In this document: piece by piece, positions 28,254 to 37,606 of the stretch | Numbering within the stretch: position 1 is the stretch's first letter | How the letters are laid out: each line of letters begins with the position of its first letter | Program-made: the position numbers and the translations under genes | NCBI GenBank assembly: GCA_963702535.1 | Contig: CAVPDG010000022.1 | Coordinates: 206,683-270,682 of the forward strand | Length of the DNA: 64,000 nt | Origin: CAVPDG01 sp963702535 | Lineage (GTDB): Bacteria; Chloroflexota; Anaerolineae; Anaerolineales; UBA4823 | Reading direction: 5' to 3' | The notes under the pieces: generated by a model | What the model was told of the DNA's origin: nothing | Database searches by the model: none | The model's input: the letters and a program-made list of their open reading frames with translations, nothing else

Positions 28254-29059
28254 ATGAGCCAGAGTTATCCCCCGCAGTACCCGCCTGCCGCGGCGCCGCC
28301 TCAGTCGGTGAGGTAAAAACACCCCAGGGCACGCCGCTGGTTACCTACACCTTGCTCGGCTTGACCGTCGTCATCTTTGCCCTGCAATCGCTCACCCAGC
28401 GCATGCTCGGCTTCGATTACCCGGCGGCGCTGGGGGTAAAAGCCAACGAGCTGATCATCCAGGGTCAGCTCTGGCGCTTGTTTACGCCCATGTTCCTGCA
28501 CGGGGGCATCTTGCACATTGCCCTGAACATGTATGCCTTGTTGGCTTTTGGTCCGCAGCTCGAGCGCTATTACGGTCATGGACGCTACCTGGCGCTTTAC
28601 CTGGTGAGCGGCTTTGCCGGCAACGTGGCTTCCTTCCTTTTCTCTGCTTCGCCTTCTTTGGGCGCCTCCACAGCCATTTTTGGCTTGTTGGGCGCTGAAG
28701 CCATCTTCCTCTACCGCAACCGCAAGCTCTTCGGCGCCAGCGCGCAGCGCGCCCTCACCAACCTGATCGTGATTGCCGTGATCAATCTGGTCTACGGCAT
28801 GATGGGGAGCGGCATCGACAACTGGGGGCATATCGGCGGGTTGCTGGGCGGCGTGCTCTTTGCCTGGTTCGCCGGTCCGGTGTTGCAGGTGGCTGGCGCC
28901 TATCCCCAGCTCGAGATGGCGGATACGCGCCAGACTTCCCAGGTGATCCTGGCGGGGCTGGGAGTGGCGCTGCTATTCGCCCTGCTGGCGGCGATCAAAT
29001 TCTTTTTAACAGGCACGCGCAGACCCCCGTTTTCTGCCAGAAAGCGGGGGTCTCGGTGA
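28254..29059 (+). CDS. Rhomboid-family intramembrane serine protease (frameshifted)
   Basis: Membrane protease with about seven helices. HGGILHIALNMYAL supplies the HxxxN oxyanion region, GASTAIFGLLGAEA the catalytic serine (GxSx) and WGHIGGLLGGVLF the catalytic histidine. The ATG at 28254 encodes a proline-rich leader (MSQSYPPQYPPAAAPPQSV) that falls out of frame near 28305-28315 before VKTPQGTPLVTYTLLG, so one indel is assumed. The last 13 codons read through a hairpin (29021-29053) and may not be genuine. Confidence 0.87.
29021..29053. repeat. 15-bp hairpin at rhomboid 3' end
   Basis: Arms AGACCCCCGTTTTCT and AGAAAGCGGGGGTCT pair with a single G-U around GCC. It lies inside the predicted rhomboid C-terminus and 28 bases before galE, so it is either a terminator-like element or a small palindromic repeat. 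Confidence 0.6.
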
Positions 29060-29080
29060 CTCATTCGCGGGAGTATACCT

Positions 29081-30089
29081 ATGAAAATCCTCGTCACCGG
29101 CGGCGCCGGTTATATCGGCTCCCATACCTGCCTCGAGCTCTTGAACGCCGGCTATGAAGTGGTGGTGGTCGATAACCTCTCCAACAGCAAGGAGGAAATC
29201 GCTGCGCCGCGTCCAGAAGCTGGCGGGCAGGTCGCTTGAGTTCCACAAGGTGGACCTGCTCGACAAAGCTGCGCTCGAGGCGGTCTTCCGCAGTCACCAT
29301 TTCGCCTCCGTAATCCATTTCGCCGGCTTGAAAGCCGTCGGGGAGTCGGTTTCCGTGCCCCTGCGCTATTACCAGAACAACGTCGCCGGCACGCTGGCGC
29401 TGTGCGAGGTGATGGCGGCGCATGAGGTCAAAGACCTGGTCTTCAGCTCCTCCTGCACCGTCTACGGACAGCCGCAGCGCGTGCCCATCACCGAGGATTT
29501 CCCCCTCTCCGCCACCAACCCCTACGGGCGCTCCAAGCTGATGATCGAGGAGATCCTGCGCGACCTGTACGTGTCTGATCCTGCCTGGAACATCGCCCTG
29601 CTGCGCTATTTCAACCCGGTGGGCGCGCACCCCAGCGGGCGCATCGGCGAAGACCCGCGCGGCATCCCCAACAACCTGCTGCCCTACATCGCCCAGGTGG
29701 CGGTCGGGCGGTTGGAGCGGCTCTCCGTCTTCGGCGGCGATTATCCCACGCGTGACGGCACCGGCGTGCGCGATTACATCCACGTCGTCGACCTGGCGTT
29801 CGGTCACATCGCCGCCGTGCAGAAGCTGGCGCACAAGCCCGGTGCAACAGCCTACAACCTGGGCACCGGGCAGGGTTACAGCGTGCTGGAGATGGTTGCC
29901 GCCTTCGCCCGCGCCTGCGGCAAGCCCATCCCCTACCAGATCGTCGCGCGCCGTCCCGGCGACATCGCCGAGACCTACGCTGATCCCTCCTGGGCGCAGC
30001 AAGAGCTGGGCTGGCGCGCCGCGAAGGGGCTGGATGAGATGTGCGCCGACGTGTGGCGCTGGCAGTCTGCCAATCCCAATGGTTTCTAA
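29081..30089 (+). CDS. galE: UDP-glucose 4-epimerase (frameshifted)
   Basis: Extended short-chain dehydrogenase of about 335 residues interconverting UDP-glucose and UDP-galactose. NAD motif MKILVTGGAGYIGSHTCLEL at the N-terminus, DNLSNS, then after an extra A in the AAA at 29192-29196 the frame continues SLRRVQKLAGRSLEFHKVD. Catalytic SSSCTVYG and YGRSK (YxxxK) are present, as are LRYFNPVGAHPSG and VRDYIHVVDLA. It stands directly after the rhomboid gene. Confidence 0.94.
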
Positions 30090-30129
30090 GAGCCTGGTCC
30101 CCCCTACGTTCTTTGAACAGACAGGATTG

Positions 30130-30233
30130 GGACACGGATTCCACGGATGAGCAGGGTTATTTCCCGGATTTTAAAAAAAAACAAATAACCAGGGTGGTTG
30201 ATTAATCCGTATTATCCTTGTTGATCCGTGTCC
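30130..30233. repeat. Nested palindromic intergenic repeat
   Basis: Outer arms GGACACGGAT (30130-30139) and ATCCGTGTCC (30224-30233) enclose inner arms GGTTATTT (30155-30162) and AAATAACC (30183-30190); the heptamer CACGGAT/ATCCGTG recurs several times within. It looks like a degenerate dispersed palindromic repeat in the galE downstream gap rather than a gene. Confidence 0.55.
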
Positions 30234-30237
30234 TAAC

Positions 30238-30273
30238 AAAAAAACACCCCGATTTTTTCGGGATGTTTTTTGT
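30238..30273. terminator. Bidirectional rho-independent terminator
   Basis: AAAAAAACACCCCGA pairs with TCGGGATGTTTTTT with one C-A mismatch, and T-runs follow on both strands. It separates convergent galE and the acidic-tail protein gene. Confidence 0.75.
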
Positions 30274-30296
30274 TTGGATTACAAATGTCTCTCACT

Positions 30297-30698
30297 CTAG
30301 AGTGGGTCGGGAAAGTCGCTATCGTCAATCCCATCGATATCGTCAAGGGTGTCGTCGTCCTCATCGTCTTCGTATTCAAGGTCGAATTGTACGTCATCAT
30401 CTGCCAGCCGCACCCACAAAATCAGCAGGTGCCCCTCTTCCACTTCCACAGACCGGGCGGCAACGATCGGCGCCTGGCTCTCCAAGCCATCGGAGGTGCG
30501 GAACTCCAGGTGGATGTTCTGCTGCTGGTGCCAGGCGCGGTAACAACGCTCCACCAGGCTCGGACCGTTGAACGTGCGCAGCCGGGTGACCGCGACGTGC
30601 CCGAACCGCGCGCTCTCGTTCAAACCTGAGACCCAACCGTCGGCGACCGCTTCGAAAGTAGGCGGAGGTCCCTCAATAATGGTGATTTTGTCTTCCAT
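30297..30698 (-). CDS. Conserved hypothetical protein with acidic tail
   Basis: A 133-residue protein I do not recognise. The body (MEDKITIIEGPPPTFEAVAD ... FEAVADGWVSGLNESARFGHV ... LVERCYRAWHQQQNIHLEF) is mixed alpha/beta with no signal peptide or membrane segment, and the last 30 residues are almost all acidic (EYEDDEDDDTLDDIDGIDD), suggesting binding to a basic partner. ATG 30698 has GGAGG five bases upstream; the TTG-started extension to 30710 covers that site. Divergent from the next gene. Confidence 0.75.
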   Translation of the reverse strand: MEDKITIIEGPPPTFEAVADGWVSGLNESARFGHVAVTRLRTFNGPSLVERCYRAWHQQQNIHLEFRTSDGLESQAPIVAARSVEVEEGHLLILWVRLADDDVQFDLEYEDDEDDDTLDDIDGIDDSDFPDPL

Positions 30699-30869
30699 TC
30701 TTACCTCCAATTGCGGAATGATACCATGATTCTGCAGGGGATTCGTATAAGATGTTTGTTAGAGATGCCTGGCATGGACGTGGGGGACTCAGCCATGGCG
30801 CTTCCCAGAGGGCAAAAAGGTTTTCCATTCCAGAAGGCGGAGTATAATCTATGCCCTGGAGGTCCTGCC

Positions 30870-31238
30870 ATGTACAAGCTTGTCATCCTGATCGAGCCGT
30901 TGGAAGACAGTTCAGCCTTCGAGTCCGGCTGGCCCGACTTTCTGCACCACTCCGAGCGCATGCCCGGTTTGCGCCGTGAAGCCACCAGCCGCGTCGACGC
31001 CCAGATTTTCGGGCAAATCCCGGTCTCCTTCATGCACGAGCTGTTCTTTGACAGCCAGGTAGCCGCCCAGCAAGCCATGTCCTCGCTGCACGGGCGCCAG
31101 GCGGGCAAAGTCTTGCAGCAAATTACCCAGGGCAAGATGACCCTGTTCTTCGCCGATCACAAAGAGGATGAGCTGGCGAACATCCAGCGCTACCAGAAAC
31201 CGGAAGAAGAGGGCAGCCCCGTTGCTGACTCCGGATGA
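30870..31238 (+). CDS. EthD-like dimeric alpha/beta-barrel protein
   Basis: A 122-residue protein beginning MYKLVILIEPLEDSSAFESG, with a conserved-looking FLHHSERMPGLRREATSRVD and HELFFDSQVAAQQAMSS. The strand-helix-strand order and the HH near residue 27 fit the EthD/dimeric alpha-beta barrel fold. GGAGGT is seven bases before ATG 30870, and TATAAT at 30843-30848 is a good -10 box. Reaction not known; it could bind or turn over a small aromatic or polyketide-like compound. Confidence 0.7.
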   Translation: MYKLVILIEPLEDSSAFESGWPDFLHHSERMPGLRREATSRVDAQIFGQIPVSFMHELFFDSQVAAQQAMSSLHGRQAGKVLQQITQGKMTLFFADHKEDELANIQRYQKPEEEGSPVADSG

Positions 31239-31307
31239 GCTCCTGTGCGTCACCAGCGCTCAGGTGCTGGATTTGACCTCTCCACCCGCGCTCGGGGAAG
31301 CTGCCTT

Positions 31308-32042
31308 GTGAAACCCAATCGCGCATTGTTGCGATGGCTGGTCGCGTTCATGCTGATCGTCCTCCTGGTAGGGAGTTATTTCGTTTATCGTTACCGCGGG
31401 CGGGCTGCCGTCGGGATGACGCGCACCGCCCGCTTGCTGGCCTGGTTCAAGGACCCCGCGGCGCACCCGGATTGGGCGATCCGCCGCGGCGAGCGCTGCG
31501 CCGGGGCGCCCTTCATCTTCCCCACCGATGGCTACATCGGCTTCGTCTGGGGTGATTCCTTCCGCCCGGGGCACAACCACCAGGGGCTGGATATCTTCGG
31601 CGGCGGGGACGTGAACCAGACGCCCGTGATAGCCGCCTATCCCGGCTACCTGACGCGCCTGCCGGATTGGAAGTCGACCGTCATCATCCGCTTGCCGCAG
31701 GATCCTTTGCAGCCGCAGCGCCAGGTCTGGACCTACTACACCCACATGGCAGACGCCCAGGGCAATTCGTTCATCTCCGCGCAGTTCCCGCCCGGCGCGT
31801 CCGAAGTGTATGTTGAAGCCGGCACACTGCTGGGCTACCAGGGCAACTTCTCCGGCGACCCGAACAACCCGGTGGGCGTGCACCTGCATTTCTCGATCGT
31901 CCTGGATGACGGGCAGGGAAAGTTCCGCAACGAGCTGGAGAAGCGCAACACACTCGACCCGTCGCCGTACTTTGGCATGTCTTTGAACGCCGATACAAGC
32001 CGGGGCGAGGTGCCCGTCTGCCCGGAGGAGGCTGGAAAATGA
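31308..32042 (+). CDS. M23-like peptidase, membrane-anchored
   Basis: About 244 residues: a basic start and signal anchor (ALLRWLVAFMLIVLLVGSYF) and an extracytoplasmic LytM/M23-type domain. Zinc-site motifs are HNHQGLDIFG (H-x(n)-D), YYTHMADAQG and GVHLHFSIV (HxH). The usual HxxxD spacing is kept, so it may be active against cell-wall or other peptides. GTG 31308 is preferred (basic residues before the anchor); ATG 31350 is an alternative. The following SDR start overlaps its stop (ATGA). Confidence 0.8.
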   Translation: MKPNRALLRWLVAFMLIVLLVGSYFVYRYRGRAAVGMTRTARLLAWFKDPAAHPDWAIRRGERCAGAPFIFPTDGYIGFVWGDSFRPGHNHQGLDIFGGGDVNQTPVIAAYPGYLTRLPDWKSTVIIRLPQDPLQPQRQVWTYYTHMADAQGNSFISAQFPPGASEVYVEAGTLLGYQGNFSGDPNNPVGVHLHFSIVLDDGQGKFRNELEKRNTLDPSPYFGMSLNADTSRGEVPVCPEEAGK

Positions 32043-32794
32043 GCGAGTTTGCCGGTAAAACCGTCCTGGTCACCGGGGCCGGTCGCGGCATCGGCCGCGT
32101 GATTGCCGAGGCGTTTGCCGCCCACGGCGCAAATGTCGCCGCGAACGATGTCACCCCTATCAACCTGGATGTGACCGTGGAGCGCATCACCGCCGCCGGC
32201 GGGCGTTGCAAAGGCTATGTCTTCGATGTTGCCATGAAGATGCCCGTCCAGGCGCTGATCGAGCAGGTGCGCGAGGATTGGGGGGGCTGGATATCCTGGT
32301 CAACAACGCCGGCGTCGAGCCGCACGCCTCCATCCTGGAGATGGATGAATGGGACTGGCGCCGCACCATCGATGTCAACCTGAGCGGGGCTTTCTTCACC
32401 ATCCAATCCGCCGCCCGCGTGATGCAGCAGCAGGGGGGCGGCGTCATCGTCAACATCGCCTCTATCGCCGGGCGGGCGCACGGGCTGCCTCGAGCGCGCC
32501 GCGTATGTCGCCAGCAAGACCGGCTTAATCGGGCTGACGCGCGAGGCTGCCCGCGAGCTGGCGGCTTACAACATCCGCGTCAACGCCGTCTGTCCGGGGG
32601 TGATCGAGACCGAGATGACCGCCGCCCTGCGCCAGGATGAAGCCATGCTGCGCAAGTGGCTGGAGGATATCCCCCAAAGGCGCCTGGGGCGTCCTGAGGA
32701 TGTCGCCGGTCTGGTGCTCTTCCTGTGCAGCGACCTCGCCTCCTACCTCACCGGTCAAGCCATCAACGTCGACGGCGGTAAGGTCATGTCCTGA
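32039..32794 (+). CDS. SDR-family oxidoreductase (two frameshifts)
   Basis: Classical short-chain dehydrogenase of about 252 residues. The NAD(P) motif VTGAGRGIGRVIAEAFAAHG is at residue 11, then LDILVNNAGVEPH, INIASIAG-type strand (VIVNIASIAGRAHG), AAYVASKTGLIGLTREAAREL with YxxxK, and the closing GQAINVDGGKV. Frames shift at the G7 run 32280-32286 (one G short) and near 32488-32493. Start overlaps the M23 gene stop by four bases. Substrate unknown; 3-oxoacyl-ACP reductase-like. Confidence 0.87.
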
Positions 32795-32798
32795 GCGT

Positions 32799-34049
32799 AT
32801 GAGTTTGCGCATCCCCCCTTCCCTCTTTCATCGCCGCTTCCGCTTGCTGTGGCTGGGGATGATGATCTCGATCGCCGGCACCCAGATGCAAACCTGGGCG
32901 CTGCTCTGGCATATCCGCGATATCACCGACAAGCCCATCGCCCTGGGCGGCGTCGGTCTGGCGCGCATCCTGCCCATCATCGTCTTTTCGCTCATCGGCG
33001 GCGCCATGGCAGACGTGATCGACCGCCGGCGCATGATCCTCATCACCCAGAGCGTCATGGCGCTCACCGCTGTGGCGCTTGCTTTGCTCACCATCAACGG
33101 TGATATCGACCTGTGGCACATCTACCTGCTCACCGCCATCCAGGCAACCGCCCTGGCGTTCGACGGTCCCGCTCGCCAGGCTTTAGTCCCCAACCTGGTG
33201 CCCGCCCGCGACCTGCCCAACGCCTTCAGCATGACCTCCATCGCTTTCCAGACCGGCGCCATCATCGGTCCGGCTTTGAGCGGGCTTGTCATCGCCTACT
33301 GGAGCCAGTCGGCGGTTTACATCATCAACGCCGTCAGCTACCTGGCGGTCATCATCGCCGTGATCCTGATGGGACCCGTAGCGCAGCAGGTCGATCCCAA
33401 CCGGCGCGCCAGCGTCAGCCTGGAATCTATCCGCGAGGGCATCCAGTTCATCATCAGCCAGCCCATCATCCTGGGCACCATGATCCTGGATTTCTTCGCC
33501 ACCTTCTTCGCTTCAGCCAACACACTCATGCCCATCATCGCCCGCGATGTCCTCCATGTCGGCGCGGTGCAGTACGGCTGGCTCTCGGCGGCGCAATCGA
33601 TCGGCGCGGTTGCCGCGGCGCTGGCGATCTCGCAGATCGAGCACATCCGCCGCCAGGGGGTTGTCTTCCTCAGCGCGGTGGTGGTGTTTGGCGTGGCGAC
33701 CATCCTCTTCGGGCTGGCGCGCAGCTTTATGCTCGCCATGCTCGCCCTGGTGCTGGTGGGCGCCGCCAATTCGGTCAGCACCATCATCCGCAACACAATC
33801 CGCCAGCTGCAAACGCCCGATTACATCCGCGGGCGTATGACCAGTATCAACCAGATCTTCTTCATGGGTGGACCGCAATTGGGCGAGGTGGAAGCGGGCG
33901 TGGTCGCCCAGCTCTTTGGCGCCCCGTTCGCCGTCATCAGCGGCGGCATCGGCACCCTGCTGGTGGTAGCGTGGATCTCGCGCCGCTGGCCCCAGTTGCG
34001 CAACTACGATGGGGAAGAGCCCAAATTGGCGGAAGCGGCGGCGGGCTAA
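32799..34049 (+). CDS. MFS exporter, EntS-like
   Basis: Integral membrane transporter of 416 residues with twelve predicted helices, in the MFS_3/EntS group of drug or siderophore exporters. Loop motif GGAMADVIDRRRMILITQSV follows helix 2, and FDGPARQALVPNLVPARDLP is the family hallmark after helix 4. It starts four bases after the SDR stop, so the M23-SDR-MFS genes are likely one transcript. The 3' end overlaps the convergent ABC-F gene by four bases. Confidence 0.9.
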   Translation: MSLRIPPSLFHRRFRLLWLGMMISIAGTQMQTWALLWHIRDITDKPIALGGVGLARILPIIVFSLIGGAMADVIDRRRMILITQSVMALTAVALALLTINGDIDLWHIYLLTAIQATALAFDGPARQALVPNLVPARDLPNAFSMTSIAFQTGAIIGPALSGLVIAYWSQSAVYIINAVSYLAVIIAVILMGPVAQQVDPNRRASVSLESIREGIQFIISQPIILGTMILDFFATFFASANTLMPIIARDVLHVGAVQYGWLSAAQSIGAVAAALAISQIEHIRRQGVVFLSAVVVFGVATILFGLARSFMLAMLALVLVGAANSVSTIIRNTIRQLQTPDYIRGRMTSINQIFFMGGPQLGEVEAGVVAQLFGAPFAVISGGIGTLLVVAWISRRWPQLRNYDGEEPKLAEAAAG

Positions 34050-36055
34050 GGCGTTACCTCAGCCTGCAGGCTTTCCCAGGTCTGCATCAGGTTATCCAAC
34101 TCCCCCTGCACCTTGACGTACTCCCGCCCCAGCTTCTGCACCCGCGCCGCATCCTCCGGCGGGTTCTCGAGCTGCGCCCCCAGGATCGCCAGCTTGCCTT
34201 CTAAGTCTTCGATCTGTTTTTCCACTTCATTCAGCCGCTGCCGGCGGCGTTTTTCCTCCGCCGGGACGCCGGTTGCAGCCGGCTTCCTGGTGGGCTCGGC
34301 TGGCTTGCCCTGCTCTTGCGCGGCGCGCTGCGCTTCCAGCCAAATTTTATACTGGCTGTACGTGCCCTGGAAGACGCGCAGGCTGGCTTCGCCCGGCGCG
34401 ATCTCCCAGATCTGCGTGCCGATGGCGTCGATCAGGTAGCGGTCGTGCGAGACGAGCAGGATCGTGCCCTGGTATTCCGCCAGCACCTCCTGCAGGATCT
34501 CTTGTGACGGGATGTCCAGATGGTTGGTAGGCTCGTCCAGCAGCAACAAGTTAGCGCTGGTCAGGCTAAGCTTGGCGAGCGCCAGCCGCCCCCGCTCGCC
34601 GCCCGAGAGCGTCTCTACCTTGCGGAAGGCGTCGTCGCCGCTGAACAGGAAGCGCGCCAGCAGGTCGCGGATATCCGCCAGCAGCATGTTTGGCGCTACC
34701 GATTCGATCTCCTGCACCAGCGTGTTCTCCGCCCTCAGCCCCTCGTGCGCCTGGGCGAAGTAGGCGATATCCAGCGACGCCCCCAGCAACACCTCTCCCG
34801 CCAGCGGCGGCAGCGTGCCCAGGATGGTCCTCAGGAAGGTGGTTTTGCCCGCCCCGTTGGGACCGATCAGCGCGGCGCACTCCGTGCGCTTGAACACCAG
34901 GTCCGGCACGTGGAACAGCGGGCGCCCTTCGTCGGCGTAGCCGATATCCACGTCGTAAGTGCGCAGCACCAGGTCGCCGGAGCGTGGGCTGGCTTTCAGG
35001 TTCAGGTGCAAGCGCGGCGGGCGGTGCGAGGGACCGCGCAAGGCGCGGATGCGTCGCTCCACCTCTTCGGCGTTCATCGTGTGCGTCGAGACATCCGCCT
35101 CTCCCACGATCTTCGCCCAGCTCTTGCCCTGCACCGCTTCGTAGCCCAGGCTCTCGATCGCCTCCACGATGCGGCTCAACCGGCGCAGCCTGCCCTTCGC
35201 CTGGATCGTATTCTGCCCGGAGATGTTGCGCTTGACGTAGTCGATGTCCTTCAGCAGGCGCTCTTTCTCCGCCGCGAAGCTCTGCTGGCGCAGATCCCAA
35301 CGCTCCTGGCGCGTCTGCACGTAGGCGCTGTAATTGCCGCGGTACAGCTCGATGCTCGTCTTGCTCATCTCCCAGATGTGGTCTACCACCCGGTCCAGGA
35401 AGTAGCGGTCGTGCGAGACGATCAGCGCCGCACCGCTCCACTGGCTCAGGTAGCCTTCCAGCCACTCCACCGCCTGGATATCCAGGTGGTTGGTCGGCTC
35501 GTCCAGGATCAGCAGGTCGGGATCGGAGAGCAGCAGGCGCGCCAGCACCGCCCGCGTACGTTGCCCGCCGGAGAGCTGCGGGATGGGGCGGTGGTAGTCG
35601 TCGGCGTCGAAGCCCAGCCCGCTCAGCGTCTGGCGGATGCGCGCCTCGTAGGTGTAGCCGCTGCGCCGCTCGAACTCGTGCTGCAGCGCCCCGTAGCGTT
35701 GCAGGGCGGCTTGCGCCTGATCGGCGTCGCTCATCGCTGCTTCCAGGCGTGCCAGCTCCGCCTCCAGCTCCAGCAGGCTTGCCAGCGGCTTGAGACATTC
35801 CTCCCACAGGCTGTGCGCGCCGCTCAGCATGGCTTCCTGCGGCAGGTAGCCCACCCGCAGCCCCCGGGCGCGCTGCAGCGTGCCCGCGCTCGCCTCCTCC
35901 AGCCCCAGCAGGATGCGCAGCAAGGTGGTTTTCCCGATCCCGTTGGGTCCCACGATGGCGATGCGCCCGCCGGGCGGGATGCTGAGCGTCACGCCCGAGA
36001 AGATGTCGGTGGGACCGTAGGATTTGCCCAGGTCGGTGGCGGTGATCAGAGTCAT
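34046..36055 (-). CDS. ABC-F family ATPase
   Basis: Soluble protein of 669 residues with two ATP-binding cassettes and no membrane segment, the ABC-F (Uup/EttA/antibiotic-resistance) design that acts on ribosomes. Cassette 1 has GPNGIGKTTLLRILLG and LSGGQRTRAVLARLLLSDPD; cassette 2 has GPNGAGKTTFLRTILG and LSGGERGRLALAKLSLTSAN, each followed by LDEPTNHLDI. A linker and a C-terminal coiled coil (EEKRRRQRLNEVEKQIEDLE) are present. Which ABC-F subfamily is not clear; Uup-like is the best guess because of the C-terminal coil. Confidence 0.93.
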   Translation of the reverse strand: MTLITATDLGKSYGPTDIFSGVTLSIPPGGRIAIVGPNGIGKTTLLRILLGLEEASAGTLQRARGLRVGYLPQEAMLSGAHSLWEECLKPLASLLELEAELARLEAAMSDADQAQAALQRYGALQHEFERRSGYTYEARIRQTLSGLGFDADDYHRPIPQLSGGQRTRAVLARLLLSDPDLLILDEPTNHLDIQAVEWLEGYLSQWSGAALIVSHDRYFLDRVVDHIWEMSKTSIELYRGNYSAYVQTRQERWDLRQQSFAAEKERLLKDIDYVKRNISGQNTIQAKGRLRRLSRIVEAIESLGYEAVQGKSWAKIVGEADVSTHTMNAEEVERRIRALRGPSHRPPRLHLNLKASPRSGDLVLRTYDVDIGYADEGRPLFHVPDLVFKRTECAALIGPNGAGKTTFLRTILGTLPPLAGEVLLGASLDIAYFAQAHEGLRAENTLVQEIESVAPNMLLADIRDLLARFLFSGDDAFRKVETLSGGERGRLALAKLSLTSANLLLLDEPTNHLDIPSQEILQEVLAEYQGTILLVSHDRYLIDAIGTQIWEIAPGEASLRVFQGTYSQYKIWLEAQRAAQEQGKPAEPTRKPAATGVPAEEKRRRQRLNEVEKQIEDLEGKLAILGAQLENPPEDAARVQKLGREYVKVQGELDNLMQTWESLQAEVTP

Positions 36056-36124
36056 GGTCTTTAGCGAGTCTTAGGGGAGGCTGAGAAGCGCCTCCCGCAG
36101 GATCAGGTGAGGATTATACCGTGT

Positions 36125-36130
36125 TATAAT
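36125..36130 (+). promoter_or_regulatory. -10 box for a near-leaderless mRNA (LCP gene)
   Basis: TATAAT ends 10 bases before the ATG at 36141, so a normal start site would lie about four bases upstream of the start codon, leaving no room for a ribosome-binding site. Confidence 0.55.
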
Positions 36131-36140
36131 CCGCTCCGTT

Positions 36141-37580
36141 ATGGCTCAATATCAATCACCCCAACCCTCAGCCGCCAAGAAAACCAACTGGCTTTTGATC
36201 GCCCTCCTGGCGGTCTTCCTGCTGGCGGCGCTGCTCACTGCCTACCTGACCTTTGTCGCCGTGCGCGATTTCGTGCTCTCCTGGAGCCTCACCCAGCTTC
36301 CCGGCATCGCCATCTCCGATTCGGGTCAGCCCCTGCCGACTACCGGAGCGGGCACGCCCGCGCCGATCCAGGATGCTCAGACCCCCTTGCAGGCAGTCGG
36401 CGGACCCACTCCCGAGCCCTGGGATGGCGCCAGCCGCGTCACCCTGCTGGTGATGGGACTGGACTACCGCGACTGGCTGGCTGGCGAAGGCGCCCCGCGC
36501 ACCGACAGCATGATCCTGCTCACCCTCGATCCGCTCAACCGCACCGCCGGCATGATCTCCATCCCGCGCGACCTGTGGGTCACCATCCCCGGCGGCTTCG
36601 ACAACAACCGCATCAACACCGCCTACAGCCTGGGCGAGCAGTATAAAGTGCCCGGCGGCGGTCCTGCCCAGGCGATGGCTACCGTCGAATCGCTGCTGGG
36701 CGTGCCGGTGGATTATTACGCCCTGGTGGATTTCAACGCTTTCATCCGCTTCATCGATGAGATTGGCGGCGTGAAGATCGATATCCCTGAGAAGATCAAG
36801 GTCGACCCGCTCGGCGACAACAACACCCGCACGCTCAAGCCCGGCATCCAGACCCTGCCTGGCTCGCTTGCCCTGGCGTATGCCCGTGTCCGAAAAGGCG
36901 AAGGCGATGATTTCGGCCGCGCCCAGCGCCAGCAGCAGGTCATCCTGGCAATCCGCAACCAGCTCATCCGCCCGCAGATGCTGCCTGAACTGATCGCCAA
37001 AGCGCCCGTTTTGTACAATGAGCTGTCTTCGGGCATCAAGACCAACCTCAACCTGGAACAGGTGATCAAGCTCGCCTGGATGGCGCAGCAGGTGCCGGAA
37101 GAGGATATCAAGAAAGGCGTCATCGCCCCGCCCGACATGGTGCTGCTCTCCAAGTCGACCGAAGGCGACGACGTGCTCAAGCCGATCATGGATAAGATCC
37201 GCCGCATGCGCGACGAGGTCTTCTTTGGCACCGAGAAAGCCAGCCCCGCCGCACTGAGCATGTCGCCGGTCCAACTGGTGCAGGCTGAAGCGCCGCGCCT
37301 CACCGTCTTGAACGGCACCAGCGAGACCGGTATGGCTGCCCGCACCACCGAGTTCCTCCAGGCGCAGGGCATCCAGGTTGCCAACACCGGCAACGCCGAC
37401 CAGTTGTACGGCAGCACCACGGTCATCGACCATACCGGCAAGCCCTACACGCTGCGCTTCCTGGTGGACACGATGAAGATCACGCCCAACAACATCTTCG
37501 TCCGTTACGATCCCGCCAGCCAGGATGACGTGGTCTTGATCCTCGGTCAAGACTGGGCGACCAGCAATCCCATGCCCTGA
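36141..37580 (+). CDS. LCP (LytR-CpsA-Psr) family protein with LytR_C domain
   Basis: Membrane-anchored enzyme of 479 residues that attaches polymers to cell-wall or envelope carriers. Cytoplasmic start, one helix (LLIALLAVFLLAALLTAYL, residues 18-36), a proline/threonine-rich linker, then the LCP domain: RTDSMILLTLDP, MISIPRDLWVTIPG, NRINTAYSLG and FDEIGGVKIDI-like strand IDEIGGVKIDIPEKIK, with the arginines of YARVRKGEGDDFGRAQRQQQ. The C-terminal LytR_C domain begins LTVLNGTSETGMAARTTEFL. All phosphate-binding arginines appear intact. Confidence 0.93.
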   Translation: MAQYQSPQPSAAKKTNWLLIALLAVFLLAALLTAYLTFVAVRDFVLSWSLTQLPGIAISDSGQPLPTTGAGTPAPIQDAQTPLQAVGGPTPEPWDGASRVTLLVMGLDYRDWLAGEGAPRTDSMILLTLDPLNRTAGMISIPRDLWVTIPGGFDNNRINTAYSLGEQYKVPGGGPAQAMATVESLLGVPVDYYALVDFNAFIRFIDEIGGVKIDIPEKIKVDPLGDNNTRTLKPGIQTLPGSLALAYARVRKGEGDDFGRAQRQQQVILAIRNQLIRPQMLPELIAKAPVLYNELSSGIKTNLNLEQVIKLAWMAQQVPEEDIKKGVIAPPDMVLLSKSTEGDDVLKPIMDKIRRMRDEVFFGTEKASPAALSMSPVQLVQAEAPRLTVLNGTSETGMAARTTEFLQAQGIQVANTGNADQLYGSTTVIDHTGKPYTLRFLVDTMKITPNNIFVRYDPASQDDVVLILGQDWATSNPMP

Positions 37581-37606
37581 ATCTCCGTGCCCCTTCACAA
37601 GGAAAT

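Noticed and set aside
30130..30290. A CRISPR-like array after galE
   Set aside because: The recurring heptamers are in both orientations and form nested stems, with no direct repeat of constant length or regular spacers, and no cas gene is in the window.
34520..36064. A 514-codon plus-strand frame
   Set aside because: Antisense shadow of the ABC-F ATPase gene, whose two ATP cassettes are intact on the other strand.
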